From: an uncultured Dorea sp.
Lineage (GTDB): Bacteria; Bacillota; Clostridia; Lachnospirales; Lachnospiraceae
Assembly: GCA_945870325.1 (NCBI GenBank)
Contig: CAMBRQ010000006.1
Coordinates: 45,421 to 109,420, forward strand
Direction: 5' to 3'
DNA length: 64,000 bases
Shown here: piece by piece, positions 54,553 to 63,743 of the stretch
Layout: each line of letters starts with the position of its first letter
Position numbering within the stretch: position 1 is the stretch's first letter
Notes under the pieces: generated by a model
Database searches by the model: none
Told to the model about the DNA's origin: nothing
Seen by the model: only the letters and a program-made list of their open reading frames with translations
Made by a program: the position numbers and the translations under genes

Positions 54553-54993
54553 TTATTCGTTCTCCAATGCCATAATCATATCTACTCTTGTCTGATGGCG
54601 TCCGCCTTCGAACTCAGCATCCAGCCATGCCTTCACGATCTCTTTCGCCGTCTCGATTCCGATGATTCTTGCCCCGAACGCGAGAATGTTCGAATCATTA
54701 TGCTGTCTGGTGAATCTTGCCGTACATGGTTCGGAACATACTGCCGCCCGGATTCCCTTCACCTTGTTCGCTGCCAGGGAGATTCCAACTCCGGTTCCGC
54801 AGATCAGGATTCCAAGGTCTACCTCCTTCGCTACTACCGCTCTTGCAACTTTTTCTCCATATATCGGATAATGGCAGCTTTCATGCGTATCCGTTCCATA
54901 ATTCACAACTTCATATCCCAATTCTTCCAGATATTTCACGATCTCATTCTTCATATCTACTGCCGAATGATCATTTCCGATTCCTATTTTCAT
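54553..54993 (-). CDS. rpiB: Ribose-5-phosphate isomerase B (RpiB/LacAB family)
   Basis: The 146-residue protein is a clean RpiB/LacAB-type isomerase: MKIGIGNDHSAVDMKNEIVK (phosphate loop), LGYEVVNYGTDTHESCHYPIYG, the active-site Cys in LGILICGTGVGIS, GIRAAVCSEPCTARFTRQHNDSN and GARIIG. It interconverts ribose-5-phosphate and ribulose-5-phosphate. Some homologues use allose-6-phosphate or galactose-6-phosphate. It leads a minus-strand unit with HAD, ROK and xylulokinase and is divergent from the Cof-type HAD gene. Confidence 0.92.
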   Translation of the reverse strand: MKIGIGNDHSAVDMKNEIVKYLEELGYEVVNYGTDTHESCHYPIYGEKVARAVVAKEVDLGILICGTGVGISLAANKVKGIRAAVCSEPCTARFTRQHNDSNILAFGARIIGIETAKEIVKAWLDAEFEGGRHQTRVDMIMALENE

Positions 54994-55109
54994 TTATATA
55001 ACCTCTCTTCCATTCATCTTCTTTTTATATTATAATATCTAAGTGCTTAATTAGCAACACACCTTGTGCAAAAGCATTACTAAAAAGCATTTTAAAGAAG
55101 GGGATACTG

Positions 55110-55880
55110 ATGATAAAACTAATTGCAAGTGATCTGGATGGAACTCTGTTGAAGGAAGGAACGCAGGATCTGAATCCTAACTTTTTCGATATGATCCGCG
55201 AATTAAAGAAGCGAGGGATTCTCTTTACTGCTGCCAGCGGACGCCGGCTTTACAACCTGCGGATTCTCTTTGCCCCCGTCAAAGATGATATCTGCTACAT
55301 TGCGGAGAACGGATCTTTGTGTATCTGTGACGGCAAAGTGATCTCCAAAGGATTAATTGATCGCGATCTCGGGCTTCGCATATTCAGTGCAGTCAAAGAA
55401 TATGGCGGATGCCATTGCGTTCTATCCTGCGAATTCGCATGCTATACCGATTCTAAAGATTCCGCATTTATCGAACACGTCCAAAACGTGTTGCGCTATG
55501 ACCTGAAAGTTGTAGATGATCTGGCACAGGTAACAGAACCATTTCTAAAGATAGCCATCTGCGATTTCCGGGGCACGGAAGATATTCAGCCTTATTTTCA
55601 AGAACGGTTTGCGAAAGAGATTAAGGTCGTCACCTCCGGATATGCATGGATTGATTTTATTGCGCCGAATGCCAATAAAGGCACGGCTCTTGCTGATCTG
55701 GCGGCACATCTTGGGATTAAGCCGGAGGAATGTATGGCTTTCGGCGATCAGTATAATGATACGGAGATGCTGCAGTTCGCCGGCACCAGTTACGCAATGT
55801 CTGATGGCGCGCCGGGGATATCCGACTATGCTACAGATGTGACCGATTCGGTAGAGGACGTTCTGAGAGACCTGCTTTAA
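55110..55880 (+). CDS. Cof-type HAD-IIB hydrolase
   Basis: The 256-residue protein has LIASDLDGTLLKEGTQDLN (motif I), FTAASGRRLYNLRILF (motif II), the large C2-type cap (about 80-190), a Lys in NANKGTALADLA (motif III) and ECMAFGDQYNDTEML (motif IV). Cof-type HADs dephosphorylate sugar phosphates, FMN or nucleotides, and the substrate cannot be called. GAAGGGG precedes the ATG. Its stop overlaps a GGGGAC repeat that also ends the convergent cstA gene. Confidence 0.9.
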   Translation: MIKLIASDLDGTLLKEGTQDLNPNFFDMIRELKKRGILFTAASGRRLYNLRILFAPVKDDICYIAENGSLCICDGKVISKGLIDRDLGLRIFSAVKEYGGCHCVLSCEFACYTDSKDSAFIEHVQNVLRYDLKVVDDLAQVTEPFLKIAICDFRGTEDIQPYFQERFAKEIKVVTSGYAWIDFIAPNANKGTALADLAAHLGIKPEECMAFGDQYNDTEMLQFAGTSYAMSDGAPGISDYATDVTDSVEDVLRDLL

Positions 55881-55963
55881 AAAGGGACACGGCAAATCCA
55901 ATTGGGGACGTGGGTTTTTTCAATTTCCCCCGTCCCCAATTAAATTTGCCGTGTCCCTTTTTT
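55878..55963. repeat. GGGGAC repeat, copy 2 (shared terminator)
   Basis: This copy is a long palindrome: AAAAAGGGACACGGCAAAT pairs with ATTTGCCGTGTCCCTTTTTT, and AATTGGGGACG with CGTCCCCAATT inside. It lies between the convergent stops of the HAD and cstA genes, with A and T runs on both sides, so it would terminate transcription in both directions. Confidence 0.75.
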
Positions 55964-55971
55964 AACTTTCC

Positions 55972-57669
55972 TTATTTCTTAGCCGCCTGTGTCTTAAATG
56001 TATTCACACCTTCTACCACCAGAACAATCGCCAGAATAGCCATCGCTGCCGCGAATGCCAACTGGAACCAGTCACCCCACAGAGCAGCACCTGCACCGAT
56101 CATTACAATCTTATTCTTAACCGTAATCAGCAGACTGGTCAGTGTTGCAGCCAGCATGAATATCATAGGAACGAAGAACATCTTATTGTTCTTACCTGCA
56201 TTACCAAGCCATGCAGCAACTGCCATCAGAGCGATACCTGCAAGCAGCTGGTTTGCTGCTCCGAACAGTCCCCAGATCTGGCTCAGGCTCAATCCGCCGA
56301 GGATACATCCAATCAGAACCATTGATCCGGTTCCAACAAGTGGATGTGCAAGAAATTTACGCACGCCCTTTGCATCCTTCCATGTAGCCTCATCTTCTTT
56401 CAAGAACAATTCTGAGAACATGAAACGACTCAGACGAGTTCCTGTATCCAGACTGGTAAGCGCGAATACGGATACAGCCAATGTTAACAGTGCATAGATT
56501 GTATGATATGTACCGGTCGTCTCATCAGAGAACATGGTAGCGATACCTGCTGCAAATGCTGCCGGAGGTCCGCCAAACTCGCCGCCGGTGTATTTATCAA
56601 ATACCATGCCAACCGCAATCAGTGCTACGATTCCTAACGCAGACTCAATCAGCATAGAACCATAAGCAATCGGTTTTGCATCCTTTTCATTTGCAAGCTG
56701 TTTTGAAGAAGTCCCGGTAGAAATCAGACTGTGGAAACCTGAACATGCACCGCAGGCTACTGTGATAAACAGCGCCGGGAACAGTGTACCGATACTTGTT
56801 GTCCATCCTGTAAATGCCGGGATGTTGAATGTAGCAGTTCCGGCAACTCCGGAAAAGAGGATACCAGCCAGAGCCAGAATCATCATGCCATATAATAGGA
56901 AACTGGACAGATAATCACGAGGCTGAAGCAAGATCCATACAGGAACCAGTGATGCCACACAGATATATATACCAATGAAAACAATCCATCCAACTCGTCC
57001 CATAGCCAGACCAAAGTTCAGACCAAGAACGACAATCAGAACGATACCAATAATACCCGCAATCGTTGCCGGCAATGTCTTAATGCCGAAACGATTTGTT
57101 GCGATACCATAGATAATTGCCAGCACGATAAACAGTACCGAAATCATCGCTGTCGTCTGGTTACCGGTAGGACTCGTCGTAATACCTACAATACCAGGAT
57201 CACTCATGAAAGTACCTGCTACTACATTTACGAAAGAAGCAATTACCAGAATCAGTACCAGCAGTGAGAATATTGTAAATAACTTCTGCGCTCTGCGTCC
57301 CATGGAATCTCTGATGATCTCACCAACAGATTTTCCTTTGTGTCGGATCGATGCAAACAGAGAACCAAAATCCTGAAGTCCTCCAAAAAAGATACCACCG
57401 ATGATACACCATAAAAATACAGGAACCCATCCGAATACTGCCGCCTGGATTGGTCCGTTAATCGGTCCTGCACCCGCGATAGATGAAAAATGATGACCCA
57501 TCAGTACTGCAGGCTTAGCGGCAACGTAGTCAACGCCATCCTCCATTTCTACTGCAGGGGTCTTTTTCCCTGGGTCAATCCCCCACTGTTTTGCAAGCCA
57601 GGAACCATAGACAACATAGCCAAGCACAAGCAAAACAATCGCTACAAGAATAATAAGTATTGCTGTCAT
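55972..57669 (-). CDS. cstA: CstA-family carbon starvation transporter
   Basis: The 565-residue protein has about 16 TM helices and the CstA signature region (VDYVAAKPAVLMGHHFSSIAGAGPINGPI, SIRHKGKSVGEIIRDSMG, ACSGFHSLISTGTSSKQL). CstA proteins import pyruvate or small peptides when sugar is scarce. It follows two unknown genes (123 and 164 residues) on the same strand, the nearer 28 nt upstream, so all three may share a transcript. The stop is 9 nt from the GGGGAC repeat. Confidence 0.92.
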   Translation of the reverse strand: MTAILIILVAIVLLVLGYVVYGSWLAKQWGIDPGKKTPAVEMEDGVDYVAAKPAVLMGHHFSSIAGAGPINGPIQAAVFGWVPVFLWCIIGGIFFGGLQDFGSLFASIRHKGKSVGEIIRDSMGRRAQKLFTIFSLLVLILVIASFVNVVAGTFMSDPGIVGITTSPTGNQTTAMISVLFIVLAIIYGIATNRFGIKTLPATIAGIIGIVLIVVLGLNFGLAMGRVGWIVFIGIYICVASLVPVWILLQPRDYLSSFLLYGMMILALAGILFSGVAGTATFNIPAFTGWTTSIGTLFPALFITVACGACSGFHSLISTGTSSKQLANEKDAKPIAYGSMLIESALGIVALIAVGMVFDKYTGGEFGGPPAAFAAGIATMFSDETTGTYHTIYALLTLAVSVFALTSLDTGTRLSRFMFSELFLKEDEATWKDAKGVRKFLAHPLVGTGSMVLIGCILGGLSLSQIWGLFGAANQLLAGIALMAVAAWLGNAGKNNKMFFVPMIFMLAATLTSLLITVKNKIVMIGAGAALWGDWFQLAFAAAMAILAIVLVVEGVNTFKTQAAKK

Positions 57670-57697
57670 TTTTTCCCTCTCCTTTATCTATAATGAT

Positions 57698-58192
57698 TTA
57701 TTGAAATATATTGCTAAAGAGTTTCTTCAGACTCTGGCCCTGGCGGTTATAGGCCATACGCCCGGAAGATTCCTCCAAAACAATCAGTCGATAGTGGCTC
57801 CACCCCTGGAAGCCAAAACGATAACTCTTATAATGCTGTAATTGGGGTACTAATGCAAATGCCTCTGCTGTGACTGTATTTCCCAATATCACCAGCGTAA
57901 TGTCGGTATTTCTATGATTCGAATGAGGTTTCACACGAGCAAGACCTTCACTCCATGCTGCCTCATCAAATTCTCGCAGTTCTCCAACATCCAGATGATC
58001 CGATGTTGCAAAAAATACATATTCGTTTGACTCAGCCTCTCCTAATTTCACACTTCTCATCAGGAAAAACTGCTCATCATGAGAACGAAACACTGCTTCA
58101 GCCACGAATGGAAGCTTTGCAGTATCACGGTTCACATTGTAATAAGCCTCGTAAGATCTCAGCACCTTCTTAAGGGTGTTCATCTCCTCCAT
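57698..58192 (-). CDS. Conserved hypothetical protein upstream of cstA
   Basis: The 164-residue protein is not recognised. Features seen: a helical N-terminus (KKVLRSYEAYYNVN), FVAEAVFRSHDEQFFLMRSVKLGEAESNEYVFFATSDHLDVG, and later NTDITLVILGNTVTAEAF and YRFGFQGWSHYRLIVLEES. It has no signal peptide or TM segment. GGGAGG lies 6 nt before the first ATG, so MEEMN is the start. Its tight spacing to cstA (28 nt) suggests it helps regulate or act with that transporter. Confidence 0.65.
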   Translation of the reverse strand: MEEMNTLKKVLRSYEAYYNVNRDTAKLPFVAEAVFRSHDEQFFLMRSVKLGEAESNEYVFFATSDHLDVGELREFDEAAWSEGLARVKPHSNHRNTDITLVILGNTVTAEAFALVPQLQHYKSYRFGFQGWSHYRLIVLEESSGRMAYNRQGQSLKKLFSNIFQ

Positions 58193-58273
58193 ATTCTCCC
58201 TCCCATATCTTCACACTTTACCTACTCCATCCTAATCTGTCTCAGGCAGTTCATTTACATGAGTCCATGTTCC

Positions 58274-58645
58274 TCACTCTTCCGGCTGACGGTCCGGACA
58301 GGTGAAACTTGCATCCGGAATTCTTTCTTTCAATTCCTCCATCAGAATCTTTGCTGCCCGTGTTCCCGGCAGTTGAATCTGAGCAAGTTCTCCTTCTGCA
58401 CACCAGATCACAAGATTCTCCACTTCCAGATTCCCCTTGCCGCAGCATAACTGCATTGGCACTGCCATCACCCGGCGGAAACACCGGCGGATATCCTGAT
58501 ACGGTATGTAATACACTTTTCTGCTCTTACGGAAATACAGATGCCTGTCACCTAATCTTATAACCCCTATTTCCCGCGCAGACCTATATTCGGTAGACAC
58601 CACATCCGCATCCTGCGCCGGTGCCGTTAATGGATAGAATTTCAT
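58274..58645 (-). CDS. Conserved hypothetical protein, first gene of the cstA unit
   Basis: The 123-residue soluble protein is not recognised. It begins MKFYPLTAPAQDADVVSTEY and has several short strands (GVIRLGDRHLYFRKSRKVYYIPYQDI, NLEVENLVIWCAEGELAQIQLPG) and a final helix (AAKILMEELKERIPD). The arrangement of strands plus C-terminal helix recalls PH-like domains, but that is a guess. It lies 81 nt upstream of the 164-residue gene on the same strand. Confidence 0.6.
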   Translation of the reverse strand: MKFYPLTAPAQDADVVSTEYRSAREIGVIRLGDRHLYFRKSRKVYYIPYQDIRRCFRRVMAVPMQLCCGKGNLEVENLVIWCAEGELAQIQLPGTRAAKILMEELKERIPDASFTCPDRQPEE

Positions 58646-58990
58646 CAGTCACTCCTCCATCAGACTAATTCTACAAAATAAAAAAACTTCTTGAAAACAT
58701 TCCGCTCGCTAGAGTTCTGCCTTACAAATGGAGATACACTTCGCACCAATTGCGCGCAAAGCAATATGTACTACACAGATATCCCCATTGATATCGCAGG
58801 TTCGTTCTATATCCTAGCTGTGTTGAAATGAATCAAGCAGTTTTTCGATAGATAGTCGCCTGTTGTATTTCATTTATTGGATTTTATTTGTAATCAGCAC
58901 ATTAACGCGCTAAATCATCTCTCAAATCTTTTACATATTACCACTTTTCTCGACAAAACGCAAGAGTTTTAGAGCGCACTCTAAAATTTA
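58646..58990. other. Gene-free interval upstream of the cstA unit
   Basis: No gene is supported here. The only clear structure is the palindrome TTTTAGAG-CGCA-CTCTAAAA (58967-58986), a perfect 8-bp inverted repeat with a 4-nt centre, which is a candidate operator for the minus-strand unit that starts at 58645. The rest is AT-rich and shows no repeat. Confidence 0.4.
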
Positions 58991-59079
58991 TTGTAACAGT
59001 TCAGCCATAAGCCGGATTGTGGGCGAATCATGCTTGCATGAATGAACACACAATCCGGCTTATGGCTGAACTGTTACAA
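58991..59079. repeat. Perfect 31-bp inverted repeat with hairpin loop
   Basis: Arms 58991-59021 and 59049-59079 are exact reverse complements (31 bp, beginning TTGTAACAGTTCAGCC). The 27-nt loop contains TCATGC-TT-GCATGA, so it is a hairpin within a hairpin. It lies 12 nt before a GGGGAC repeat and downstream of uraA. TGTAACAGTTCAGCC also occurs at about 43485-43499. The perfection suggests a recent insertion (MITE-like) or strong selection. No transposase is nearby. Confidence 0.85.
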
Positions 59080-59090
59080 TTTATTTTATC

Positions 59091-59190
59091 GGGGACAGGG
59101 AGATTGCAAAAAGGGACAGGGCAAATCGAATTGGGGACGGGGGTTTTTTCAATTTCCCCCATCCCCAATTCGATTGTCCTGTCCCTTTTT
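59091..59190. repeat. GGGGAC repeat, copy 3
   Basis: The core AAAAGGGACAGG pairs with CCTGTCCCTTTTT and AATTGGGGA with TCCCCAATT. It ends 1 nt before the uraA stop region on the minus strand and is preceded by a GGGGACAGGG half unit. On the minus strand the hairpin would follow the uraA stop directly, so it probably ends that transcript. Confidence 0.75.
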
Positions 59191-59191
59191 A

Positions 59192-60442
59192 CTAATCGTT
59201 CGTCAATTTCAGTTTATCCAGAATATAGAAAGCAAGACTCAATATCATGCCAACCACGCAAGCCAGTACCATACCCGTCAACTGGATATCGCCAAACTTC
59301 ACTGCGATTCCTGATAAGCCCGTTACAAATACCACAGAGGTCAACGTCAGATTCCTGGAACGTCCATAATCCACCTGTGCATCTACCAGGATACGGATAC
59401 CGGATGCCCCGATCATTCCATATAATAAGAAGGATATTCCTCCGATTACCGGACCTGGAATTGTCTGAATCAATGTGGATAATTTCCCCACAAATGAACA
59501 TATGATTGATAAGACTGCCGCCCCAGCAATTACTCTCACGCTATAGACCTTCGTAACCGCCATAACTCCAATATTCTCACCATACGTTGTAGTCGGAACC
59601 GATCCGATCATACCCGAAATCATAGTTGACAGGTTGTCTCCCAGCAAAGAGCGGTGAAGTCCCGGATCTTTTAACAGATCTCTTCCCACAATCTTGCTTG
59701 TAACTACCTGGTGACCGATATGCTCAGATGCAATTACCAGAATTACAGGCAGTATAATCATAATTGCTTCCATACTGAACTTCGGAGTCTGGAAATTCGG
59801 CAGCGCGAACCAGGATGCCTTTGCCACCTCTGTAAAATCCACAATTCCGCAGCACAAAGCCGCCACATATCCAGCTATTACAGCAATCAGAATTGGAATT
59901 ACCGATAAGAATCCACGGAACACAATATTTCCGAATACAGCCACGCCCAGAGTCACTGCGAAGACGATTACATTCTTTGGATTGATCACTTCATCCAATA
60001 ATCCGGCGTTACTTGCTGCGCTGCTGGACAATTCAAGACCGATCAGCGCTACCACTGGTCCCATTGCAGCCGGCGGCAGAACAATGTCGATCCAGTCTGA
60101 ACCGAATTTATAAATAATCAACGCAAGTATACAGCCACAGAATCCAACCACCACGAATCCGCCAAGTGCATACTGATATCCCATCTCACTGATTACAATT
60201 CCTGCCGGCGCAAGAAATGCAAAACTTGATCCCAGATAAGCCGGTGCTTTCCCCTTCGTAATTGCAATGAACAGCAATGTTCCCACACCATTCATGAACA
60301 ACACGATCGCCGGGCTGATTCCAAACAAGAACGGAACCAGTACTGAAGCCCCGAACATCGCAAACATATGCTGGATACTCAACGGTATCAACAGTTTCGC
60401 CGGAACTTTGTCCTCTACCTGGATAATTTTTCTACTTTCCAT
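59192..60442 (-). CDS. uraA: Uracil permease (NCS2 family)
   Basis: The 416-residue integral membrane protein belongs to the NCS2 nucleobase family. It has about 14 TM segments, the TM8 motif IASEHIGHQVVTSKIVG (Glu near position 240 binds substrate) and TTYGENIGVMAVTKVYS (TM10 Gly-Glu), with GPVIGGISFLLYGMIGASG near the end. UraA imports uracil with H+. It stands alone, flanked on both sides by GGGGAC repeats, and no PyrR-type leader is visible in the short upstream region. Confidence 0.92.
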   Translation of the reverse strand: MESRKIIQVEDKVPAKLLIPLSIQHMFAMFGASVLVPFLFGISPAIVLFMNGVGTLLFIAITKGKAPAYLGSSFAFLAPAGIVISEMGYQYALGGFVVVGFCGCILALIIYKFGSDWIDIVLPPAAMGPVVALIGLELSSSAASNAGLLDEVINPKNVIVFAVTLGVAVFGNIVFRGFLSVIPILIAVIAGYVAALCCGIVDFTEVAKASWFALPNFQTPKFSMEAIMIILPVILVIASEHIGHQVVTSKIVGRDLLKDPGLHRSLLGDNLSTMISGMIGSVPTTTYGENIGVMAVTKVYSVRVIAGAAVLSIICSFVGKLSTLIQTIPGPVIGGISFLLYGMIGASGIRILVDAQVDYGRSRNLTLTSVVFVTGLSGIAVKFGDIQLTGMVLACVVGMILSLAFYILDKLKLTND

Positions 60443-60527
60443 CTGATGTCCTCCTCTTAATCATTCCTTTTTTACATTCTTCTACATTCTATCACACAAA
60501 GGTAGTAAATCAAAGTAAAGATTCATC

Positions 60528-60613
60528 GAATTGGGGACACGGCAAATTGAAAAAGGGACAGGGCAAATTGAATTGGGGACGGGGGAAATTGAAAAAACCC
60601 CCATCCCCAATTG
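60528..60613. repeat. GGGGAC repeat, copy 4
   Basis: Units GGGGACACGGCAAATTGAA and GGGACAGGGCAAATTGAA are followed by the palindrome AATTGGGGACGGGGG with CCCCCATCCCCAATT. It ends 4 nt before the stop of the minus-strand xylulokinase (60618), again placing a repeat at a gene's 3' end. Confidence 0.75.
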
Positions 60614-60617
60614 AGAT

Positions 60618-62075
60618 CTAGAACAATCCTTTCACCGTAGGATATATTTTTCTGAACTTCTGATATCTTTCTTCGTACTTTGCGACCAATTCCGGTTCAG
60701 GCTCAACCGTGTCTACCACTTTGACAATCTTTTTCGCAATCGTCTCCACATCCGGGTACTCTCCGCATCCAACCGCTGCAAGCATAGCACCCCCAAGGGC
60801 TGGTCCTTCTTCACTCTCGATCACGTCTACCTTCATATTCATGACATTGGCAATGATTCTCTTCCACAGCGGGCTCTTCGCTCCGCCGCCGCAGATCTTC
60901 GTGCGTTCGATCTGGATGCCAAGGCTTCTCGCTACCTCCAAGGAATCCCGAAGACCGAAGGTTACACCTTCTAATACTGCCTGCGTCATGTCTTCTCTGG
61001 TCGTATCCATGGACATGCCAATGAACATTGCTCTTGCGTCCGGATTATTGTGAGGAGAACGCTCGCCCATCAGATACGGCAGATAGAACACGTTGTTCTC
61101 ACCCAGTTTCGTAATTCCTGCCTGCTCTGCGACAAAGTCTTTGGTCTTCAAGATCTCTTCATTCCACCACTTATTACAGGATGCAGCACTTAACATACAT
61201 CCCATCAGATGATAATTGCCGTCTGCATGAGCAAATGAATGCAATGCATTATTCTCATCTACACCGAATTTCTTACTGGAGATGAAGATGGTTCCTGATG
61301 TTCCCAGGGAAATATTACACATTCCATCTCCTACAGTTCCTGTACCAACTGCTGCCGCTGCATTATCTCCGGCACCTGCGATTACCTTAACCGTCTCGGA
61401 CAGCCCTAATTCTTCTGCCACCTCCGGCTTCAACGTTCCCACCACTTCATAACTTTCGTAAAGTTTCGGAAGTTGTTCTTCTGTGATACCACAGATATCC
61501 ATCATTTCCTTAGACCAGCAGCGGTTCTTCACATCCATCAGAAGCATGCCAGACGCATCCGATACATCTGTGCAGAAAGAACCGGATAATTTATATGCCA
61601 GATAATCTTTTGGAAGCATGATCTTGCAGATCTTGTCGAAATTCTCCGGCTCATGTTTTTTCATCCAAAGAATCTTCGGTGCAGTGAAGCCTGCAAACGC
61701 AATATTCGCTGTATATTCTGATAATTTGTCTTTCCCTATTACCTGATTCAGATAGTCCGTTTCTTCGCCTGTTCGTCCATCATTCCAAAGGATTGCCGGA
61801 CGGATAACATTATCATCCTGATCTAAAGCCACCAGACCGTGCATCTGTCCTCCGAAACTGATGCCCGCAACCTCCTGCTTATTGCATGTGGCAGTAAGTT
61901 CCTTGATACCTTCCATGGACTTCTCAAACCAGTCCTCCGGCTTCTGCTCAGACCAGCCCGGATGCGGGAAAAACAGCGGATATTCTTTTGATACAATCTT
62001 CTTAATCTGACCTTCTCCATCCATCAACAGCAACTTAACTGCTGATGTACCAAGGTCAACTCCAATATAAAGCAT
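60618..62075 (-). CDS. xylB: Xylulokinase
   Basis: This 485-residue FGGY kinase has the cleanest xylulokinase match in the window: MLYIGVDLGTSAVKLLLMDG (phosphate-1), FGGQMHGLVALDQDDNVIRPAILWNDGRTGEETDYLN, VIAGAGDNAAAAVGTG, YLPYLMGERSPHNNPDARAMFIGM (FGGY) and ICGGGAKSPLWKRI (adenosine). It phosphorylates D-xylulose to xylulose-5-phosphate. AAGGAGG precedes the ATG. It follows the isomerase by 28 nt, forming an isomerase-kinase pair that would feed the pentose phosphate pathway. Confidence 0.92.
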   Translation of the reverse strand: MLYIGVDLGTSAVKLLLMDGEGQIKKIVSKEYPLFFPHPGWSEQKPEDWFEKSMEGIKELTATCNKQEVAGISFGGQMHGLVALDQDDNVIRPAILWNDGRTGEETDYLNQVIGKDKLSEYTANIAFAGFTAPKILWMKKHEPENFDKICKIMLPKDYLAYKLSGSFCTDVSDASGMLLMDVKNRCWSKEMMDICGITEEQLPKLYESYEVVGTLKPEVAEELGLSETVKVIAGAGDNAAAAVGTGTVGDGMCNISLGTSGTIFISSKKFGVDENNALHSFAHADGNYHLMGCMLSAASCNKWWNEEILKTKDFVAEQAGITKLGENNVFYLPYLMGERSPHNNPDARAMFIGMSMDTTREDMTQAVLEGVTFGLRDSLEVARSLGIQIERTKICGGGAKSPLWKRIIANVMNMKVDVIESEEGPALGGAMLAAVGCGEYPDVETIAKKIVKVVDTVEPEPELVAKYEERYQKFRKIYPTVKGLF

Positions 62076-62103
62076 ATTATTCCTCCTTCACACCTGAAGA
62101 AAC

Positions 62104-63588
62104 TTATCTCCAAGGATTTTCTGTTGGGTATCTTACACCTGCTGGCTGATTATACCCAATCTCCTCTACCGGGACACCGATATACTTGAATACTTCGAAT
62201 AACGCTTTGCCGTGATGTCCGAAAGCAACTGCTCCGTGATGCGGATATCCTCCCTCGATCAGCACATGGCGATAGAATCTTCCCATCTCCGGAATCGCAA
62301 ATACGCCGATACTTCCAAAAGAACGTGTTGCAACCGGAAGTACTTCACCCTGAGCAATGTAAGCACGGAGTTTGCAATCTGCCGTACTCTGAAGACGATA
62401 GAAAGTGATGTCTCCAGGTACAATATCTCCTTCCAGCGTTCCCTGAGTTACTTCTTCCGGAAGCGCTCTTGCCATAATCATCTGATACTTCATCTCACAG
62501 AAAGATAATTTCCCAGATGCCGTATTGCCACAGTGGAATCCCATGAAGGTATCCTTCTGCGTATAGTTGTATTTGCCCTTAATATCTTCTTCGTACATAT
62601 CTGTCGGTACTGTATTGTTAATATCAAGAAGTGTTACTGTATCGTTACTGATTACTGTTCCGATGAATTCACTCAGAGCCCCGTAAATATCTACTTCACA
62701 TGATACAGGAATTCCCTGTGCTGTCAAGCGGCTGTTTACATAACATGGGACAAAACCAAACTGCGTCTGGAATGCAGGCCAGCATTTTCCTGCAATCGCA
62801 ACGTATTTGCGGTAGCCTCTATGGTCCTCGATCCAGTCTTTCAACGTCAACTCATATTGAGCAAGTTTGGCAAGAATCTCCGGTTTCTTATTGCCGGCAC
62901 CTAATTCTTCTTCCATCTCTTTTACAATAGCCGGGATTCTCTCATCTCCTGCATGTTTGCCAAATGCTTCGAACAGATCCAGTTCAGAGTTCTCTTCGAT
63001 CTCAACACCCAAGTTATAGAGCTGCTTGATCGGCGCATTACATGCAAGGAAGTTAAGCGGTCTTGGTCCGAAACTGATGATCTTAAGATTCTTTAATCCT
63101 ACGATTGCTTTTGCAATTGGAACGAATTCATGAATCATATCTGCACATTCAGCTGCATCTCCTACCGGATACTCGGGAATATATGCTTTAATATTACGAA
63201 GTTGCAGGTTATAACTTGCATTCAGCATTCCGCAGTATGCATCTCCACGTCCCTGTACCAGGTTATTGCCTGTCTCTTCTGCTGCTGCGACGAACATCTT
63301 CGGTCCATCAAAATGTTTTGCAAGCAATGTCTCTGAGATCTCTGGTCCGAAGTTTCCAAGATAAACGACCAGAGCGTTACATCCTGCTGCTTTAATATCT
63401 TCAAGTGCCTGTACCATGTGGATCTCGCTCTCTACAATACAAATCGGGCACTCATAGATTCCTTCTGAACCGTATTTCTCCGTATAGGCTTTCATCAAGT
63501 TCGCTCTTCTTGTCACAGAGAGGCTCTCCGGGAAACAGTCACGGCTGACTGCTACAACCCCAATCTTTACTTCTGGCATGTTACTCAT
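62104..63588 (-). CDS. L-fucose/L-arabinose-type isomerase family protein
   Basis: The 494-residue protein belongs to the fucose/arabinose isomerase fold family: N-terminal Rossmann-like domain (KIGVVAVSRDCFPESLSVTR, LVVYLGNFGPEISETLLAKH), a middle domain (GKCWPAFQTQFGFVPCYVNSRL, CEVDIYGALSEFIGT) and a C-terminal domain with HCGN and metal-site-like GGYPHHGAVAFGHHG. It would convert an aldopentose or deoxyhexose to its ketose, which the adjacent xylulokinase phosphorylates. The exact sugar (for example D-arabinose, L-arabinose or L-fucose) cannot be set. GGAGG lies upstream. Confidence 0.85.
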   Translation of the reverse strand: MSNMPEVKIGVVAVSRDCFPESLSVTRRANLMKAYTEKYGSEGIYECPICIVESEIHMVQALEDIKAAGCNALVVYLGNFGPEISETLLAKHFDGPKMFVAAAEETGNNLVQGRGDAYCGMLNASYNLQLRNIKAYIPEYPVGDAAECADMIHEFVPIAKAIVGLKNLKIISFGPRPLNFLACNAPIKQLYNLGVEIEENSELDLFEAFGKHAGDERIPAIVKEMEEELGAGNKKPEILAKLAQYELTLKDWIEDHRGYRKYVAIAGKCWPAFQTQFGFVPCYVNSRLTAQGIPVSCEVDIYGALSEFIGTVISNDTVTLLDINNTVPTDMYEEDIKGKYNYTQKDTFMGFHCGNTASGKLSFCEMKYQMIMARALPEEVTQGTLEGDIVPGDITFYRLQSTADCKLRAYIAQGEVLPVATRSFGSIGVFAIPEMGRFYRHVLIEGGYPHHGAVAFGHHGKALFEVFKYIGVPVEEIGYNQPAGVRYPTENPWR

Positions 63589-63743
63589 AATAATGTTCCT
63601 CCTTAATATTTTGGTTCCGCTGTCGATTTTTATAATGTCATTTTATCAATTTTTTGTGTTCGTATCGACCTTATTTTTAGCCTATTCATGGCATTTTCTT
63701 GTCTTTTTTCAAAAAATCCTAAAACATATTTCCGTTCTCGTGG

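Noticed and set aside
58967..58986. GTTTTAGAG-like sequence similar to the start of some type II CRISPR repeats
   Set aside because: It occurs only once, as a short palindrome, with no repeated units, spacers or cas genes in the window.
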